The notes under the pieces: model-generated
The model's input: the letters and a program-made list of their open reading frames with translations, nothing else
The model's database searches: none
What the model was told of the DNA's origin: nothing
Part shown: positions 1 to 8,589 of the stretch, in pieces
Position numbering within the stretch: the stretch's first letter is position 1
Layout of the letters: every line of letters starts with the position of its first letter
Made by a program: the position numbers and the translations under genes
From: Rhodospirillaceae bacterium
GTDB taxonomy: Bacteria; Pseudomonadota; Alphaproteobacteria; UBA8366; GCA-2717185
Length of the DNA: 50,498 bases
Reading direction: 5' to 3'
Assembly: GCA_002717185.1 (NCBI GenBank)
Contig: PBDC01000112.1
Location: forward strand, 1 to 50,498

Positions 1-1355
1 CATCCGATGATATAGGCGGAGATGAAACCCTTGAGGCTGCCGAAGACGAGGAAGACGAGGAAGACGAGGAAGACGAGGAAGAAGCATCGATGTCCCTCGC
101 CGCAATGGAGCAGGCACTGAAGCCGGACATCCTCGAAAAGTTCGAGAAGATCTCCTCAACCTACATTAAGCTACACCGCGCCCAGGACAAGCGCTTAGCA
201 GCTCTCCAGAAGGGCGAGACGGTTTCCAAATCAACCGAGCGCACCCACGAGCGGCACCGCAAGGAACTGCTTGAAAATATAGATCAAATCCACCTTAACA
301 ACGCCAAGATCGAACAGCTCGTTTATCAGCTCTACGCCTATAGCAAGAAGCTAACCATGCTGGAAGGCCGGCTGATGCGCCTCTCGGTCAATTGCGGCGT
401 GAAGCGTGAGGATTTCCTCAACCGTTATTTCGGGCACGAACTGGACCCGCACTGGCTGAACGCCGTCTCCCGCGTGAAGGCCAAGGGCTGGAAGGAGTTC
501 GCAAAGAAGCACAAGGACGAGATCAAGGAGCTACGCGGCGAGGTCGCCAACATTGCCGCGGAGGCGCGCATGCCAATGAGTGAGTTCCGCCGCATTGTCC
601 AGACGGTTCAGCAGGGCGAGCGCGAGGCCGGCCGCGCTAAGAAGGAAATGGTTGAGGCAAATTTGCGGCTCGTTATCTCTATCGCCAAAAAATATACCAA
701 CCGAGGGCTGCAGTTCCTGGACTTAATTCAGGAAGGCAATATCGGCTTGATGAAAGCGGTCGATAAGTTCGAATATCGACGCGGCTACAAATTCTCGACC
801 TACGCCACTTGGTGGATCCGTCAAGCGATTACCCGTTCGATTGCCGATCAAGCGCGAACCATCCGCATACCCGTTCATATGATCGAAACGATCAATAAAC
901 TGGTCCGCACTAGCCGGCAGATGTTGCACGAAATTGGACGCGAGCCGGTACCGGAAGAATTAGCCGTCAAACTCGCCATGCCGCTAGAGAAAGTGCGCAA
1001 GGTACTAAAGATCGCCAAGGAACCAATTAGCCTTGAGACACCAATCGGTGATGAGGAAGACAGCCATCTGGGCGACTTCATCGAGGACAAGAACGCGGTC
1101 CTGCCCTCCGACGCCGCAATCCAGGCCAACCTGCGCGAGACCACAACCCGTGTACTGGCCAGCTTGACTGCGCGTGAGGAACGGGTGCTGCGCATGCGCT
1201 TTGGCATCGGCATGAACACCGACCACACCTTAGAGGAAGTCGGCCAACAATTCAGCGTTACCCGCGAACGCATCCGTCAGATCGAGGCGAAAGCGCTGCG
1301 CAAATTAAAACATCCGAGCCGCAGTCGAAAGCTACGAAGTTTTCTGGATTATTAG
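1..1355 (+). CDS. rpoD: RNA polymerase primary sigma factor RpoD (5'-truncated by window edge)
   Basis: Housekeeping sigma-70 factor that directs RNA polymerase to -10/-35 promoters. The reading frame is open to the left edge (first whole codon at 3), so the N-terminus, including region 1.1, lies outside. An acidic Glu/Asp stretch (codons at 42-83) precedes the non-conserved region. Region 2 is clear ([18 protein letters not shown], then [19 protein letters not shown] and [13 protein letters not shown]). The region 4 helix-turn-helix ([20 protein letters not shown]) lies near the C-terminus, and the protein ends with the usual primary-sigma tail KLRSFLDY. The ATG at 90 is an internal Met, not the start. 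Identification is firm. Confidence 0.97.
   Translation, partial: SDDIGGDETLEAAEDEEDEEDEEDEEEASMSLAAMEQALKPDILEKFEKISSTYIKLHRAQDKRLAALQKGETVSKSTERTHERHRKELLENIDQIHLNNAKIEQLVYQLYAYSKKLTMLEGRLMRLSVNCGVKREDFLNRYFGHELDPHWLNAVSRVKAKGWKEFAKKHKDEIKELRGEVANIAAEARMPMSEFRRIVQTVQQGEREAGRAKKEMVEANLRLVISIAKKYTNRGLQFLDLIQEGNIGLMKAVDKFEYRRGYKFSTYATWWIRQAITRSIADQARTIRIPVHMIETINKLVRTSRQMLHEIGREPVPEELAVKLAMPLEKVRKVLKIAKEPISLETPIGDEEDSHLGDFIEDKNAVLPSDAAIQANLRETTTRVLASLTAREERVLRMRFGIGMNTDHTLEEVGQQFSVTRERIRQIEAKALRKLKHPSRSRKLRSFLDY
42..77 (+). repeat. Four perfect tandem copies of a 9-bp unit (GAAGACGAG)
   Basis: Four identical 9-bp units encode Glu-Asp-Glu repeats in the acidic linker of RpoD, followed by a fifth partial unit. 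The unit is a multiple of three, so slippage would change linker length without a frameshift. Confidence 0.9.
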
Positions 1356-1371
1356 TGTCTGCAATATTTTG

Positions 1372-1405
1372 AAAAACAGAAGTCCTTCTAAGCACCGCTG
1401 TTTTT
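1372..1405 (+). terminator. Possible terminator after rpoD
   Basis: AAAAACAG at 1372-1379 pairs with CTGTTTTT at 1398-1405, followed by more A/T. A small inner hairpin (AGAAG/CTTCT) lies between the arms. The stem is AT-rich with a long loop, so efficiency is uncertain. It sits 17 bp after the rpoD stop. The rest of the gap up to the sulfatase ribosome-binding site (1406-1655) shows no recognisable gene. One 63-codon minus-strand frame there has no recognisable similarity. Confidence 0.4.
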
Positions 1406-1671
1406 AATTTTAGATCTCAATTATCCCTAACCGAATCTTTACCCGCCTTTATTTGCTTGAGGCAGCTGCAGCGCCAATGGCGCACGTTGAAGGATTGAGG
1501 CTGTTCTCTCCGGTGTGAGCAGTGGTTCCAGCGTTCTTCGGCCCGCGCATAACGGCAATAGATCAAGAGCGAACCTATCAAGTATTGTTCAACTAATAAT
1601 TTGCCCAAGCGTGCGAGCGGCGGCGCGCCTTAGTATAAAAAGATAGGGATTTTAAAGCTGGGAGGGCACCG

Positions 1672-3114
1672 ATGGCGCATAACATTCTCTTTATAATGTC
1701 AGACGAGCATCAGCAGAAGGCCGCTGGTTGCTACGGCCATCCCTTCGTTCATACCCCGGCAATCGATGCGCTGGCCGCCAACGGTGCGCGGTTTACCAAT
1801 GCCTACACCAATTCGCCGATCTGCGTGCCAGCCCGAGCAAGCTTTGCAACTGGTCGCGCGGTAAATGAGATCGGCAACTGGGACAACGCGCATCCTTATG
1901 ACGGTCAAACCAAAGGCTGGGGTCACGCACTAAAACAGCACGGCTTAAGAAGCCTGTCGATCGGCAAGCTTCACTACCGCAACGAGACCGATCCGACCGG
2001 CTTTGACGAACAGATCTTACCGTTGCATGTGGTTGACGGGATCGGCAGCGTGTCGGCTAGTGTCAAGCAGCCGCTCGGCCCGCCAATCAAGACCAGCAAA
2101 CTTGCGGCCAATATCGGCCCGGGGGACTCTGGCTACATCCGCTACGACCAATCAATCACGGAAGAGACCTGCGCCTGGTTGAAAAACGAAGCACCAAAGC
2201 GTCGGAATAAGCCCTGGGTGCTTTTTTGCTCCCTGGTCTGTCCGCACTTTCCACTGATAGCCCCACCGGACTTCTACGACATGTATCCGCATGAGCTACT
2301 CGAAACGCCAAAAGGCAGCAGCCTGGACTACCCGCTCCATCCCTGGATCGAAAAGTTTCGGCAGGTGCAGTGCCATGACACGTTTTTCACTGACGAAACA
2401 CGTAAAATCGCCATCGCATCATACTACGCACTTTGCTCCTTTATGGATTCCAACGTGCAAAGAATTATGGACGCACTTAACGCCAGTGGCGTTCGTGACA
2501 ACACGCTGGTTATCTACACGGCCGACCATGGCGAAAACCTTGGCACGAGGCGATTATGGGGCAAATCAAACATGTACGAAGAAGCCTCTGCGATCCCGCT
2601 GATCTTATCAGGACCAGACGTGACGGCAGGCAAGGTGGTGAACACACCAGTGACCCTTGCGGAAGGGGCGAACACAATACTCGCCACTCTTGGGGTAGAG
2701 AATTCAACCAAGCCAGACTCCCAGTCCTGGCGGCAGACTGCGAACGAACCTGACGACCCGGCCCGCGTCGCTTTTAGCGAATACCACGCTACCGGTGCAG
2801 ATACCGCCGCCTACATGATCCGTAAGGGTGCCCATAAATACATCCACTATGTTGGCTACGGGTCGGAACTGTTCGATCTGAATACCGACCCGGAGGAGCA
2901 AACAAACCTCGCGAACGATCCGGAACATGCTGCAACCTTAGTGAAACTGCAAGCGGAGCTAACACACCGAATCGATCCTGACGAGGTTAACGCGGCGGCG
3001 CAGAAATCCCAGGCGGCCCTGGTCAATTTGCACGGCGGGCGCAGGAAAGTACTTGATTTAGGTTCATTCCAGGGCACGCCGGCCCCTGGCGAAAAAGCGG
3101 AATATGTGCAGTGA
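1672..3114 (+). CDS. Sulfatase (choline-sulfatase-like, arylsulfatase superfamily)
   Basis: Hydrolyses a sulfate ester (possibly a phosphonate ester) using a formylglycine made from Cys. The sulfatase motif C-V-P-A-R-A at about residues 52-57 supplies the Cys to be modified. The N-terminal metal site is MSDEHQ (about 9-14) and a later metal-binding stretch is YTADHGENLG (about 283-292). At 480 aa it has the usual family length. No signal peptide is seen, so it is probably cytoplasmic. The start is supported by GGAGGG 6-7 nt upstream. Its stop overlaps the next start by 4 nt (GTGA), so it is co-transcribed with the esterase that follows. The substrate cannot be named; phosphonate monoester hydrolases share this fold. 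Confidence 0.88.
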   Translation: MAHNILFIMSDEHQQKAAGCYGHPFVHTPAIDALAANGARFTNAYTNSPICVPARASFATGRAVNEIGNWDNAHPYDGQTKGWGHALKQHGLRSLSIGKLHYRNETDPTGFDEQILPLHVVDGIGSVSASVKQPLGPPIKTSKLAANIGPGDSGYIRYDQSITEETCAWLKNEAPKRRNKPWVLFCSLVCPHFPLIAPPDFYDMYPHELLETPKGSSLDYPLHPWIEKFRQVQCHDTFFTDETRKIAIASYYALCSFMDSNVQRIMDALNASGVRDNTLVIYTADHGENLGTRRLWGKSNMYEEASAIPLILSGPDVTAGKVVNTPVTLAEGANTILATLGVENSTKPDSQSWRQTANEPDDPARVAFSEYHATGADTAAYMIRKGAHKYIHYVGYGSELFDLNTDPEEQTNLANDPEHAATLVKLQAELTHRIDPDEVNAAAQKSQAALVNLHGGRRKVLDLGSFQGTPAPGEKAEYVQ

Positions 3115-3956
3115 GCGACGCACCATATAACCCGGACGCAAATTTCGACATCGAGTCTTTTGATCACATATATCGAAGCGGGCCCGACGGCGACTGGCCG
3201 GTGCGCATATACCAACCACAGGGCGAAGGGCCCTTTCCGGTTCTAATTGACGTGCATGGCGGTGCCTGGACACGTGGTAACTATCTCAACAATGAGTTAA
3301 TTGATCGCACACTCGCCACGACGGGGATGCTGGTGATGGCGCTGGAGTTTCGGCAATCGCCAGACCACATATATCCCGCACAGGTGCAAGACGTGAATTT
3401 CGGTACGCGATGGGCCAAGGCCCATGCGGCCGAATTCGGCGGCGATCCTGATAATATCGGTGGGCTGGGCACGTCAAGCGGGGGTCACTCCTTGATGTTG
3501 AGCGCATTGCGCTACGACGACCCTCGATACACTGTGAACCCCGTATCGGGAGAAGAGGATCAGACCGCAGAACTGGGATACGTGATAACAGGCTGGCCGG
3601 TGCTCGATTCCCATGCGCGCTACCTATACGCCAAGAAAGCCGATATCTCCCGGTTGATCGAGCCGTCGGAGGCCTATTTTCCTGACGAGGCGGCGATGCA
3701 GGAAGGAAGCCCGCAGCAATCTCTCGACCGTGGCGACTACCGAACACTGCCGCCGATGCTAATCTTGCAGGGCGACAGTGATGACAACATCCCGCTGACG
3801 ATTCCGGAACGTTTCGTTGAGACCTACCGCCATAAGGGTGGTTCCGTCGACATCACCTACTTCCCCGGCATGCCACACGCCTTCGCACAACAAGCCGGGC
3901 CAAGCACAGACCGGGCAATCGGACTCATGAAGGAATTCTTGGCGCAAAACGTTTAA
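3111..3956 (+). CDS. Alpha/beta-hydrolase (HSL-family carboxylesterase)
   Basis: Probable esterase of the hormone-sensitive-lipase type. The oxyanion-hole motif DVHGGAW is at about residues 48-54. The nucleophile elbow is G-T-S-S-G-G (about 120-125). The triad is completed by an Asp in QGDSDDNIP and a His in GMPHAF near the C-terminus. Length is 281 aa with no signal peptide. The GTG start at 3111 overlaps the sulfatase stop, so translation is probably coupled. The pair may cleave a molecule carrying both a sulfate ester and a carboxyl ester, but that is inference. Confidence 0.85.
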   Translation: MSDAPYNPDANFDIESFDHIYRSGPDGDWPVRIYQPQGEGPFPVLIDVHGGAWTRGNYLNNELIDRTLATTGMLVMALEFRQSPDHIYPAQVQDVNFGTRWAKAHAAEFGGDPDNIGGLGTSSGGHSLMLSALRYDDPRYTVNPVSGEEDQTAELGYVITGWPVLDSHARYLYAKKADISRLIEPSEAYFPDEAAMQEGSPQQSLDRGDYRTLPPMLILQGDSDDNIPLTIPERFVETYRHKGGSVDITYFPGMPHAFAQQAGPSTDRAIGLMKEFLAQNV

Positions 3957-4027
3957 ATTCCCAGTGCCTACTGATGTGTCGTATGTCATCGTACACGCGC
4001 TGGCATTTTAACCTCTAAAACATACCT

Positions 4028-4061
4028 CTAAACGTCACCGGCTGACGGTAAGCCCGTTTAG
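4028..4061. repeat. Nested inverted repeat between convergent genes
   Basis: CTAAACG (4028-4034) pairs with CGTTTAG (4055-4061). Inside, ACCG (4037-4040) pairs with CGGT (4046-4049). It lies in the gap between the convergent esterase and TauD-family gene, where a bidirectional stop signal would be expected. No T-run follows on the + strand. Confidence 0.5.
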
Positions 4062-4071
4062 GACACGCTTA

Positions 4072-4218
4072 ATCCTAATATTCCTGAGATTCAAAAAGCT
4101 CTTCAAGGACAGAAAATGCGTCGAAAAGAACGAAGCGGAAAGCACAAGACGGTTCGCTAGAGCAGCTAAAGAAAGACTTGCTAATGCGGAGGCACGCTTG
4201 AAAAAATTTCGGGCCTAA
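4072..4218 (+). pseudogene. Possible remnant of a small basic DUF4169-like protein
   Basis: An open frame rich in Lys, Arg, Glu and Ala (…FLRFKKLFKDRKCVEKNEAE…RFARAAKERLANAEARL) ends in TAA at 4216-4218. No ATG, GTG or ribosome-binding site begins it. The pattern resembles the short alphaproteobacterial DUF4169 proteins (basic start, then N-R-x-x-F-G-R-T-K-A-E), but the key residues have drifted. It could be a decayed gene or chance. Nothing else is seen in the gap 3957-4273 besides the inverted repeat at 4028. Confidence 0.25.
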
Positions 4219-4273
4219 CGCGCGCCTCGTATCTCATCCGCGCTATTTCGACAATCCATGATTGTATTAGTGC

Positions 4274-5272
4274 TTAAACTGGTGACGTTTTAACTAAATC
4301 GCTATAGGCCCTCTTGGGCACATAAAGCTGCAGTAAGTTATACCCGTTTCGGCGACTTTTGGGATCAGTCATCCAAACACGCAGCATATGGCGACGCCTG
4401 GTATCATCGTCGACATATTCAGTGCGTGAATGCATCGTGATGTAATTGTTGATAAAGGCACTTTCGCCGGGCTGCAGATTGAGGCGCAGCTGCATGTCTT
4501 TGCTCGCCAACACCGTATCTAAAGTATCCAGAGCGTCAATCTCCTCGTCAGAGAGTGCTACGTTCTCTTTCTGAGCCCATTCGATCGGGTTGCGATTGTA
4601 GCAGCAATGCAGCAGCCCTTCATAGAACGCGAAGACTGGCACCTTGTTTGGGCTGAGCGGCGGTTCACCAGGGTCATGTTGACCGCGCCGATGATGGTAG
4701 AAGCCGCGGCACAATATCGCCAACGCGTCCGGATGCTCCTCTTCCAATTTATTATACACCGCCGAGGCGCTGGCGATGACCGTCTCGCCACCCTCCGCAC
4801 CAACCCCCAAGCATGTTAGCGAGAACAGATGCGCCCCATCGGTGTGAAACGGCAGGTGTTTGTTGCTGCGATAACCGCGTGAGCGGTGACTGTATTCTAT
4901 ACCTTCGTCGCATACGTCAACGATCCGTTGTAACTCGTAATTCTGCGGCACTACCCGTCCGACATGATCGGACAGGCCAAGGACCAATGCGACCTGTTCA
5001 TCGTAGGTCAGATCGCCTAAGGGTAGACCGGCAACAACAACGAAGCCGGAGCCCAATTCCAAGGCCTCCTGAAGCCGGCAGCAAAAATCGACAGCGCCCG
5101 GAATGCGGAAATGCCGGCGGTCAACTGATTGTGGTGACGGTGCCTCAGTTACAGCTTTACGCGCCGCGGCCGCCATCTCTGCAGCGGTACCTGAATCCAA
5201 ACAAAACCGCCATTCGCCGTAACGCTCTATATCAGCGGCACGCCAGACCTCGGGGCCATCAATATGTGGCAT
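4274..5272 (-). CDS. TauD/TfdA-type Fe(II)/2-oxoglutarate dioxygenase
   Basis: Probable hydroxylase that couples 2-oxoglutarate decarboxylation to substrate oxidation. Numbered from a TTG at 5278, the iron ligands are H145 and D147 (PFHTDG) and H283 (TMHSRTEY), with the 2OG-binding Arg at about 300 (RHMLRVW). The ATG at 5272 is preferred because GGGAG sits 7 nt upstream of it but directly against the upstream TTG. That gives 332 aa. It lies 14 bp downstream of the Rieske oxygenase on the same strand, so the two are probably one operon. The substrate is unknown. Confidence 0.87.
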   Translation of the reverse strand: MPHIDGPEVWRAADIERYGEWRFCLDSGTAAEMAAAARKAVTEAPSPQSVDRRHFRIPGAVDFCCRLQEALELGSGFVVVAGLPLGDLTYDEQVALVLGLSDHVGRVVPQNYELQRIVDVCDEGIEYSHRSRGYRSNKHLPFHTDGAHLFSLTCLGVGAEGGETVIASASAVYNKLEEEHPDALAILCRGFYHHRRGQHDPGEPPLSPNKVPVFAFYEGLLHCCYNRNPIEWAQKENVALSDEEIDALDTLDTVLASKDMQLRLNLQPGESAFINNYITMHSRTEYVDDDTRRRHMLRVWMTDPKSRRNGYNLLQLYVPKRAYSDLVKTSPV

Positions 5273-5286
5273 CGTCAATCTCCCGG

Positions 5287-6447
5287 CTACTCAGAGCCTA
5301 TGGGCAATTCAAGCGCCCGATCCAACTGTCCATGAAAATGTGCCAGTGCCGGCTCGTTACGGCCGAAGGTCACGTTCTCCTGAGCCGGCGAATGAAAGCC
5401 CACTTGCATTTTTTCGCCGAGCGGAAAGTCCTCTTCATCAACGACCTTCATCAGCAGATCCATATTTTTCCGCCAATGTCGGATCGCACTCTCAGTCATC
5501 GGTCGCTCAGGCGTATAGAGCGAGACATGTATCTTCGCGCGATCGGGATCATCACCGTCAGGATATACCCGCCAGGTCTCGATTTGCTCCTGCTGCACGA
5601 CCAGCACCGTGTTAGGGAACAGCACGTAGACCATGGTGGTGTAGGGCAGGATATTCCACTCGGCTTCCGGCTGCGCGCGTAATTCGTCGAAGTTTTTGCG
5701 CACATAGACGCCGCGATGGTTGTGGCCGAAGGCTTCGAAGGTTTGGACATTTGATTCGATCAGCGACGCAATCGAATTTTTGTGCAGCACCTTGATGTGG
5801 TAGCTCTCCAAGAAAGTGTCGATAACAAGCTTCCAATTCATCTTGGGCCGCAGCACACCGGTCTCAAAATGGTAAAAACTCTCGAAGCCGTAAGAGGCGA
5901 GGTCGCGCTCAACACCTTGGAGCGTGTCCTCAATCTCAAAGTCCAGGCCGGGTGTAATCTTCGACCAGATCATACCCCACTTCTCTTGCAACGGTAGGCG
6001 GGTGAGCCCATGGGTCTCCGTGTCGAGCGCTCCGAACCCGTCCTCGCCGGGAACATATTGTAGCGAGCCATCCATGCCATATACCCAAGCGTGATAGGGA
6101 CAGGTGAAAACGCGCTGGCCCTTGCCGCAACCTTCTGCCACCGGGGCGCCGCGATGGCGGCAGACATTGAGGAAAGCGTTCGCCTGGCCATCCGCACCGC
6201 GCACTAGAAGGATCGGTACACCTGAGAAATCATCAGTCTTAAAATCACCAGGTTCCGGAATTTCACAGCTAAAGCCAAGGTGCAACGGATACCCGTGAAA
6301 CAACTTGTCCTTCTCGCGCGCCAATCGTTCCGGGCAGGTGTATTGCCGCACAGGGTTGCGATACAACCCATCCGACATCGCCGTCGATTTGAAGTCGAGA
6401 TACTCGATGAATTTTTTTGCGGTGGCGACCTGAACAGTGTGATCCAT
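5287..6447 (-). CDS. Rieske non-heme iron oxygenase, alpha subunit
   Basis: Oxygenase component of an aromatic-ring or quaternary-amine hydroxylating system. The Rieske [2Fe-2S] ligands are C96-x-H98 (NVCRHRG) and C116-x2-H119 (TCPYHAW). The mononuclear iron site is in FLESYHIKVLH (H217, H222), with a distal Asp in the C-terminal VVDEEDFP. Length is 386 aa. GGAGGAG precedes the ATG. No ferredoxin reductase gene is nearby, so electrons must come from elsewhere. It heads a two-gene operon with the TauD-family gene. Confidence 0.92.
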   Translation of the reverse strand: MDHTVQVATAKKFIEYLDFKSTAMSDGLYRNPVRQYTCPERLAREKDKLFHGYPLHLGFSCEIPEPGDFKTDDFSGVPILLVRGADGQANAFLNVCRHRGAPVAEGCGKGQRVFTCPYHAWVYGMDGSLQYVPGEDGFGALDTETHGLTRLPLQEKWGMIWSKITPGLDFEIEDTLQGVERDLASYGFESFYHFETGVLRPKMNWKLVIDTFLESYHIKVLHKNSIASLIESNVQTFEAFGHNHRGVYVRKNFDELRAQPEAEWNILPYTTMVYVLFPNTVLVVQQEQIETWRVYPDGDDPDRAKIHVSLYTPERPMTESAIRHWRKNMDLLMKVVDEEDFPLGEKMQVGFHSPAQENVTFGRNEPALAHFHGQLDRALELPIGSE

Positions 6448-6539
6448 CGCGTGCTCCTCCGGGTAGTGCGCGGATTCCGGTACGATGGTAAGCCCTAACG
6501 GCCAACCGGGGAAGGTGTCTAAAATTGAATTGATTATCT

Positions 6540-6561
6540 ATAAATACTATTCAGTAAATAA
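6540..6561. promoter_or_regulatory. AT-rich imperfect palindrome upstream of the Rieske gene
   Basis: ATAAATACT (6540-6548) and AGTAAATAA (6553-6561) are imperfect inverted arms around ATTC, within a very AT-rich patch of about 50 bp. It lies about 95 bp before the Rieske start and looks like a promoter/operator region. The cognate regulator is not in the window. Confidence 0.3.
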
Positions 6562-6728
6562 GATAAATTTTGAACGCCGACGCCGTGCCCGAGCAAGAAG
6601 ACAGTCTTGGCACAGTCCCCGCCCGCCAAAGCTTGGATGTCCCTGTCGACCAGCAGAGCAATTCCCTGCCCATATTAATTTCCGCGAGGCTAAATTAACA
6701 AACTCCAGCTTATCAACATACTGTGCAG

Positions 6729-8066
6729 TTACGCCCAGCCCTTGGCGAAAAACCTGTTTTCCGGCCGCGGCAAACCGAGATTCTCCCGCAAAGTTGGTCC
6801 ATCATAGGCGGTTCTTAGTAAACCCCGACGCTGCAGTTCCGGCACCAGCGTGTCAACAAAATCATGCAGCCCATCTGGCAAGTAAGGGAACATAACAGTG
6901 AAGCCATCGCATGCTTCTGCCTCAAACCATTCCTGCATTTGATCAGCGATCGTATGTGCCGTGCCGGTGAAAGCGTTGCCGCTGTAGCCGCCAAGTCTTT
7001 GAGCTAACTGGCGCACGGTCAGGTTTTCACGTTGACCCAACACGATAGCCCGTTCGCGGCCGCTCTTGCTCTGATTGCTTTCCGGCACATCGGGCAGTGG
7101 CGCATCCGGATCGAATTGCGAAGCATCATGACCCAGCGCGATCGATAGCGCCGCGATGGCGCTATCCGTATCGACCAAACTGTCTAGATTGGCGCGCCGA
7201 TCCTGCGCTTCCTGAACGCTGTCGGCAACGAGGATTAACGCTGCTGGCATAATTTTAATGCCCGCTGGATCACGGCCCAGCTTGGCAGCGCGTCCCTTGA
7301 TGTCCCGATAAAGCTCCTGCAGATCTTCCATGCGGCTAGCTGAAGCGAATACCATCTCCGCTGTTTCCGCCGCCAACTGACGGCCCGCATCCGAGCCGCC
7401 AGCCTGCACGATCAACGGCCAACCCTGCACCGGACGAGCGATGTTAAGCGGCCCGCGCACATTGAAAAACTCACCCTTATGGTCGAGCGTGTGCAGCCTG
7501 TCAGGATCAAAAAAAACACCGCTCTCCTTGTCGCGGGTGAATGCGTCGTCGGCCCAGCTGTCCCAGAGCCCGGTGACCACGTCGAAAAATTCCCGCGCCC
7601 GGCGGTAGCGGTCGTCATGTTCCATCTGGTCCGTCATACCAAAATTAAGCGCCGCGTCCGGGTTGGACGTCGTCACCAGGTTCCAACCAGCCCGCCCACC
7701 ACTGATATGGTCTAGCGAGGCAAAGCGCCGCGCAATCAGATAAGGCGTCTCGAAGGTCGTAGACGCTGTGGCGATTAACCCCAGATGTTTGGTCACCATC
7801 GACAGCGCCGGCAACAAGGTCAACGGATCAAAGGAGGTGACGGTCGCGCTGCGCTTCAATGCGTCCATCGGCATGTTCAGTACAGCCAGATGATCGGCCA
7901 TGAAAAAGGCGTCGAAACAGCCCCGCTCCAAAGTCTGCGCAAAATCGATGATATGCCGCAGGTTAAAATTCGCATCCGCAGCGCTTGATGGATAACGCCA
8001 CCAGGCGGTGTGGATGCTAACCGGGCGCATGAAGGCACCGAGATGAAGACGTTCAGTTCGGCTCAT
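6729..8066 (-). CDS. LLM-class flavin-dependent monooxygenase, NtaA/SnaA/DszA family
   Basis: FMNH2-dependent monooxygenase of the bacterial-luciferase superfamily. Family members oxidise nitrilotriacetate, dibenzothiophene sulfone or similar compounds. The N-terminus (LGAFMRPVSIHTAWWRYP), the central GGRAGWNLVTTSNP and the mid-region ITVQAGGSDAGR-type stretch (LIVQAGGSDAGRQLAA) are typical. At 445 aa it has full family length. A GAGGAAAACAGGAA stretch precedes the ATG. No flavin reductase partner lies in the window. It is divergent from the DUF35/thiolase operon. The substrate is unknown. Confidence 0.9.
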   Translation of the reverse strand: MSRTERLHLGAFMRPVSIHTAWWRYPSSAADANFNLRHIIDFAQTLERGCFDAFFMADHLAVLNMPMDALKRSATVTSFDPLTLLPALSMVTKHLGLIATASTTFETPYLIARRFASLDHISGGRAGWNLVTTSNPDAALNFGMTDQMEHDDRYRRAREFFDVVTGLWDSWADDAFTRDKESGVFFDPDRLHTLDHKGEFFNVRGPLNIARPVQGWPLIVQAGGSDAGRQLAAETAEMVFASASRMEDLQELYRDIKGRAAKLGRDPAGIKIMPAALILVADSVQEAQDRRANLDSLVDTDSAIAALSIALGHDASQFDPDAPLPDVPESNQSKSGRERAIVLGQRENLTVRQLAQRLGGYSGNAFTGTAHTIADQMQEWFEAEACDGFTVMFPYLPDGLHDFVDTLVPELQRRGLLRTAYDGPTLRENLGLPRPENRFFAKGWA

Positions 8067-8093
8067 TTCCTGTTTTCCTCAACTTTATCCATA

Positions 8094-8113
8094 CCCAATC
8101 AACACCCAATCAA
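8094..8113. repeat. Two direct CCCAATCAA repeats, 11 bp apart
   Basis: CCCAATCAA occurs at 8094-8102 and 8105-8113, spaced one helical turn, in the 139-bp gap between divergent genes. The position and spacing suit a site bound by a dimeric activator or repressor. Function is unproven. Confidence 0.45.
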
Positions 8114-8205
8114 TCTGCAATGCTTAGCAAAACGCTCGCCCTTGCGCGAGGCGGCCCCGCGGGCCACTCTGTCGGCCCAATCCAAAAACTTAAGGAATTC
8201 CGATC

Positions 8206-8586
8206 ATGGCCGACAAGGCGAAATCGCCGCTGGCGATCTTTCACGAACATTGTGAAAGAGGCGAGCTCTCCTACCAAGTCGATCCAACAAGCGGTCAAGC
8301 CGTCTTTTATCCGCGCGCAGTCGCGCCGAACAGCGCACAGCCAAACCTAGAATGGAAGATAAGCCAAGGACTGGGCACCGTCTACGCGACAACAACCATG
8401 CACAAGCGCGGCGAGGACCCCTACGACATCTCGATGATCGAGCTGGATGAGGGGTTTCGCATGATGAGCCGGGTCGAGGCGATCGATCCGGATTCAGTAA
8501 CAGTCGGCATGCGGGTCAAAGTACGGATGATCCCAGCGACGGACGCGGACCCGATCTACCCCGTGTTTGATCCGGTGGAGGGCTAA
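8206..8586 (+). CDS. DUF35 OB-fold protein with degenerate zinc ribbon
   Basis: Partner protein of the thiolase-like enzyme that follows 3 bp later. The C-terminal OB-fold is typical (GLGTVYATTTMHKRG, then DISMIELDEGFRMMSRV). The N-terminal rubredoxin-like zinc ribbon normally has two CxxC pairs, but here the second is replaced (FYPRAVAPNSAQPNLEW) and only one Cys remains near residue 16. Zinc is therefore unlikely to bind. Length is 126 aa, with AAGGAA before the ATG. In the Ltp2-ChsH2 system a DUF35 domain is needed for thiolase-like aldolase activity. A paralogue with an intact ribbon is at 26733-27134. Confidence 0.88.
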   Translation: MADKAKSPLAIFHEHCERGELSYQVDPTSGQAVFYPRAVAPNSAQPNLEWKISQGLGTVYATTTMHKRGEDPYDISMIELDEGFRMMSRVEAIDPDSVTVGMRVKVRMIPATDADPIYPVFDPVEG

Positions 8587-8589
8587 GTT

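Noticed and set aside
1417..1608. 63-codon minus-strand frame after rpoD
   Set aside because: No recognisable family and no clear ribosome-binding site; could not be supported as a gene.
4813..5682. 289-codon plus-strand frame opposite the TauD and Rieske genes
   Set aside because: Antisense shadow of two genes with intact catalytic motifs; composition is Arg/Pro-rich and it has no family features.
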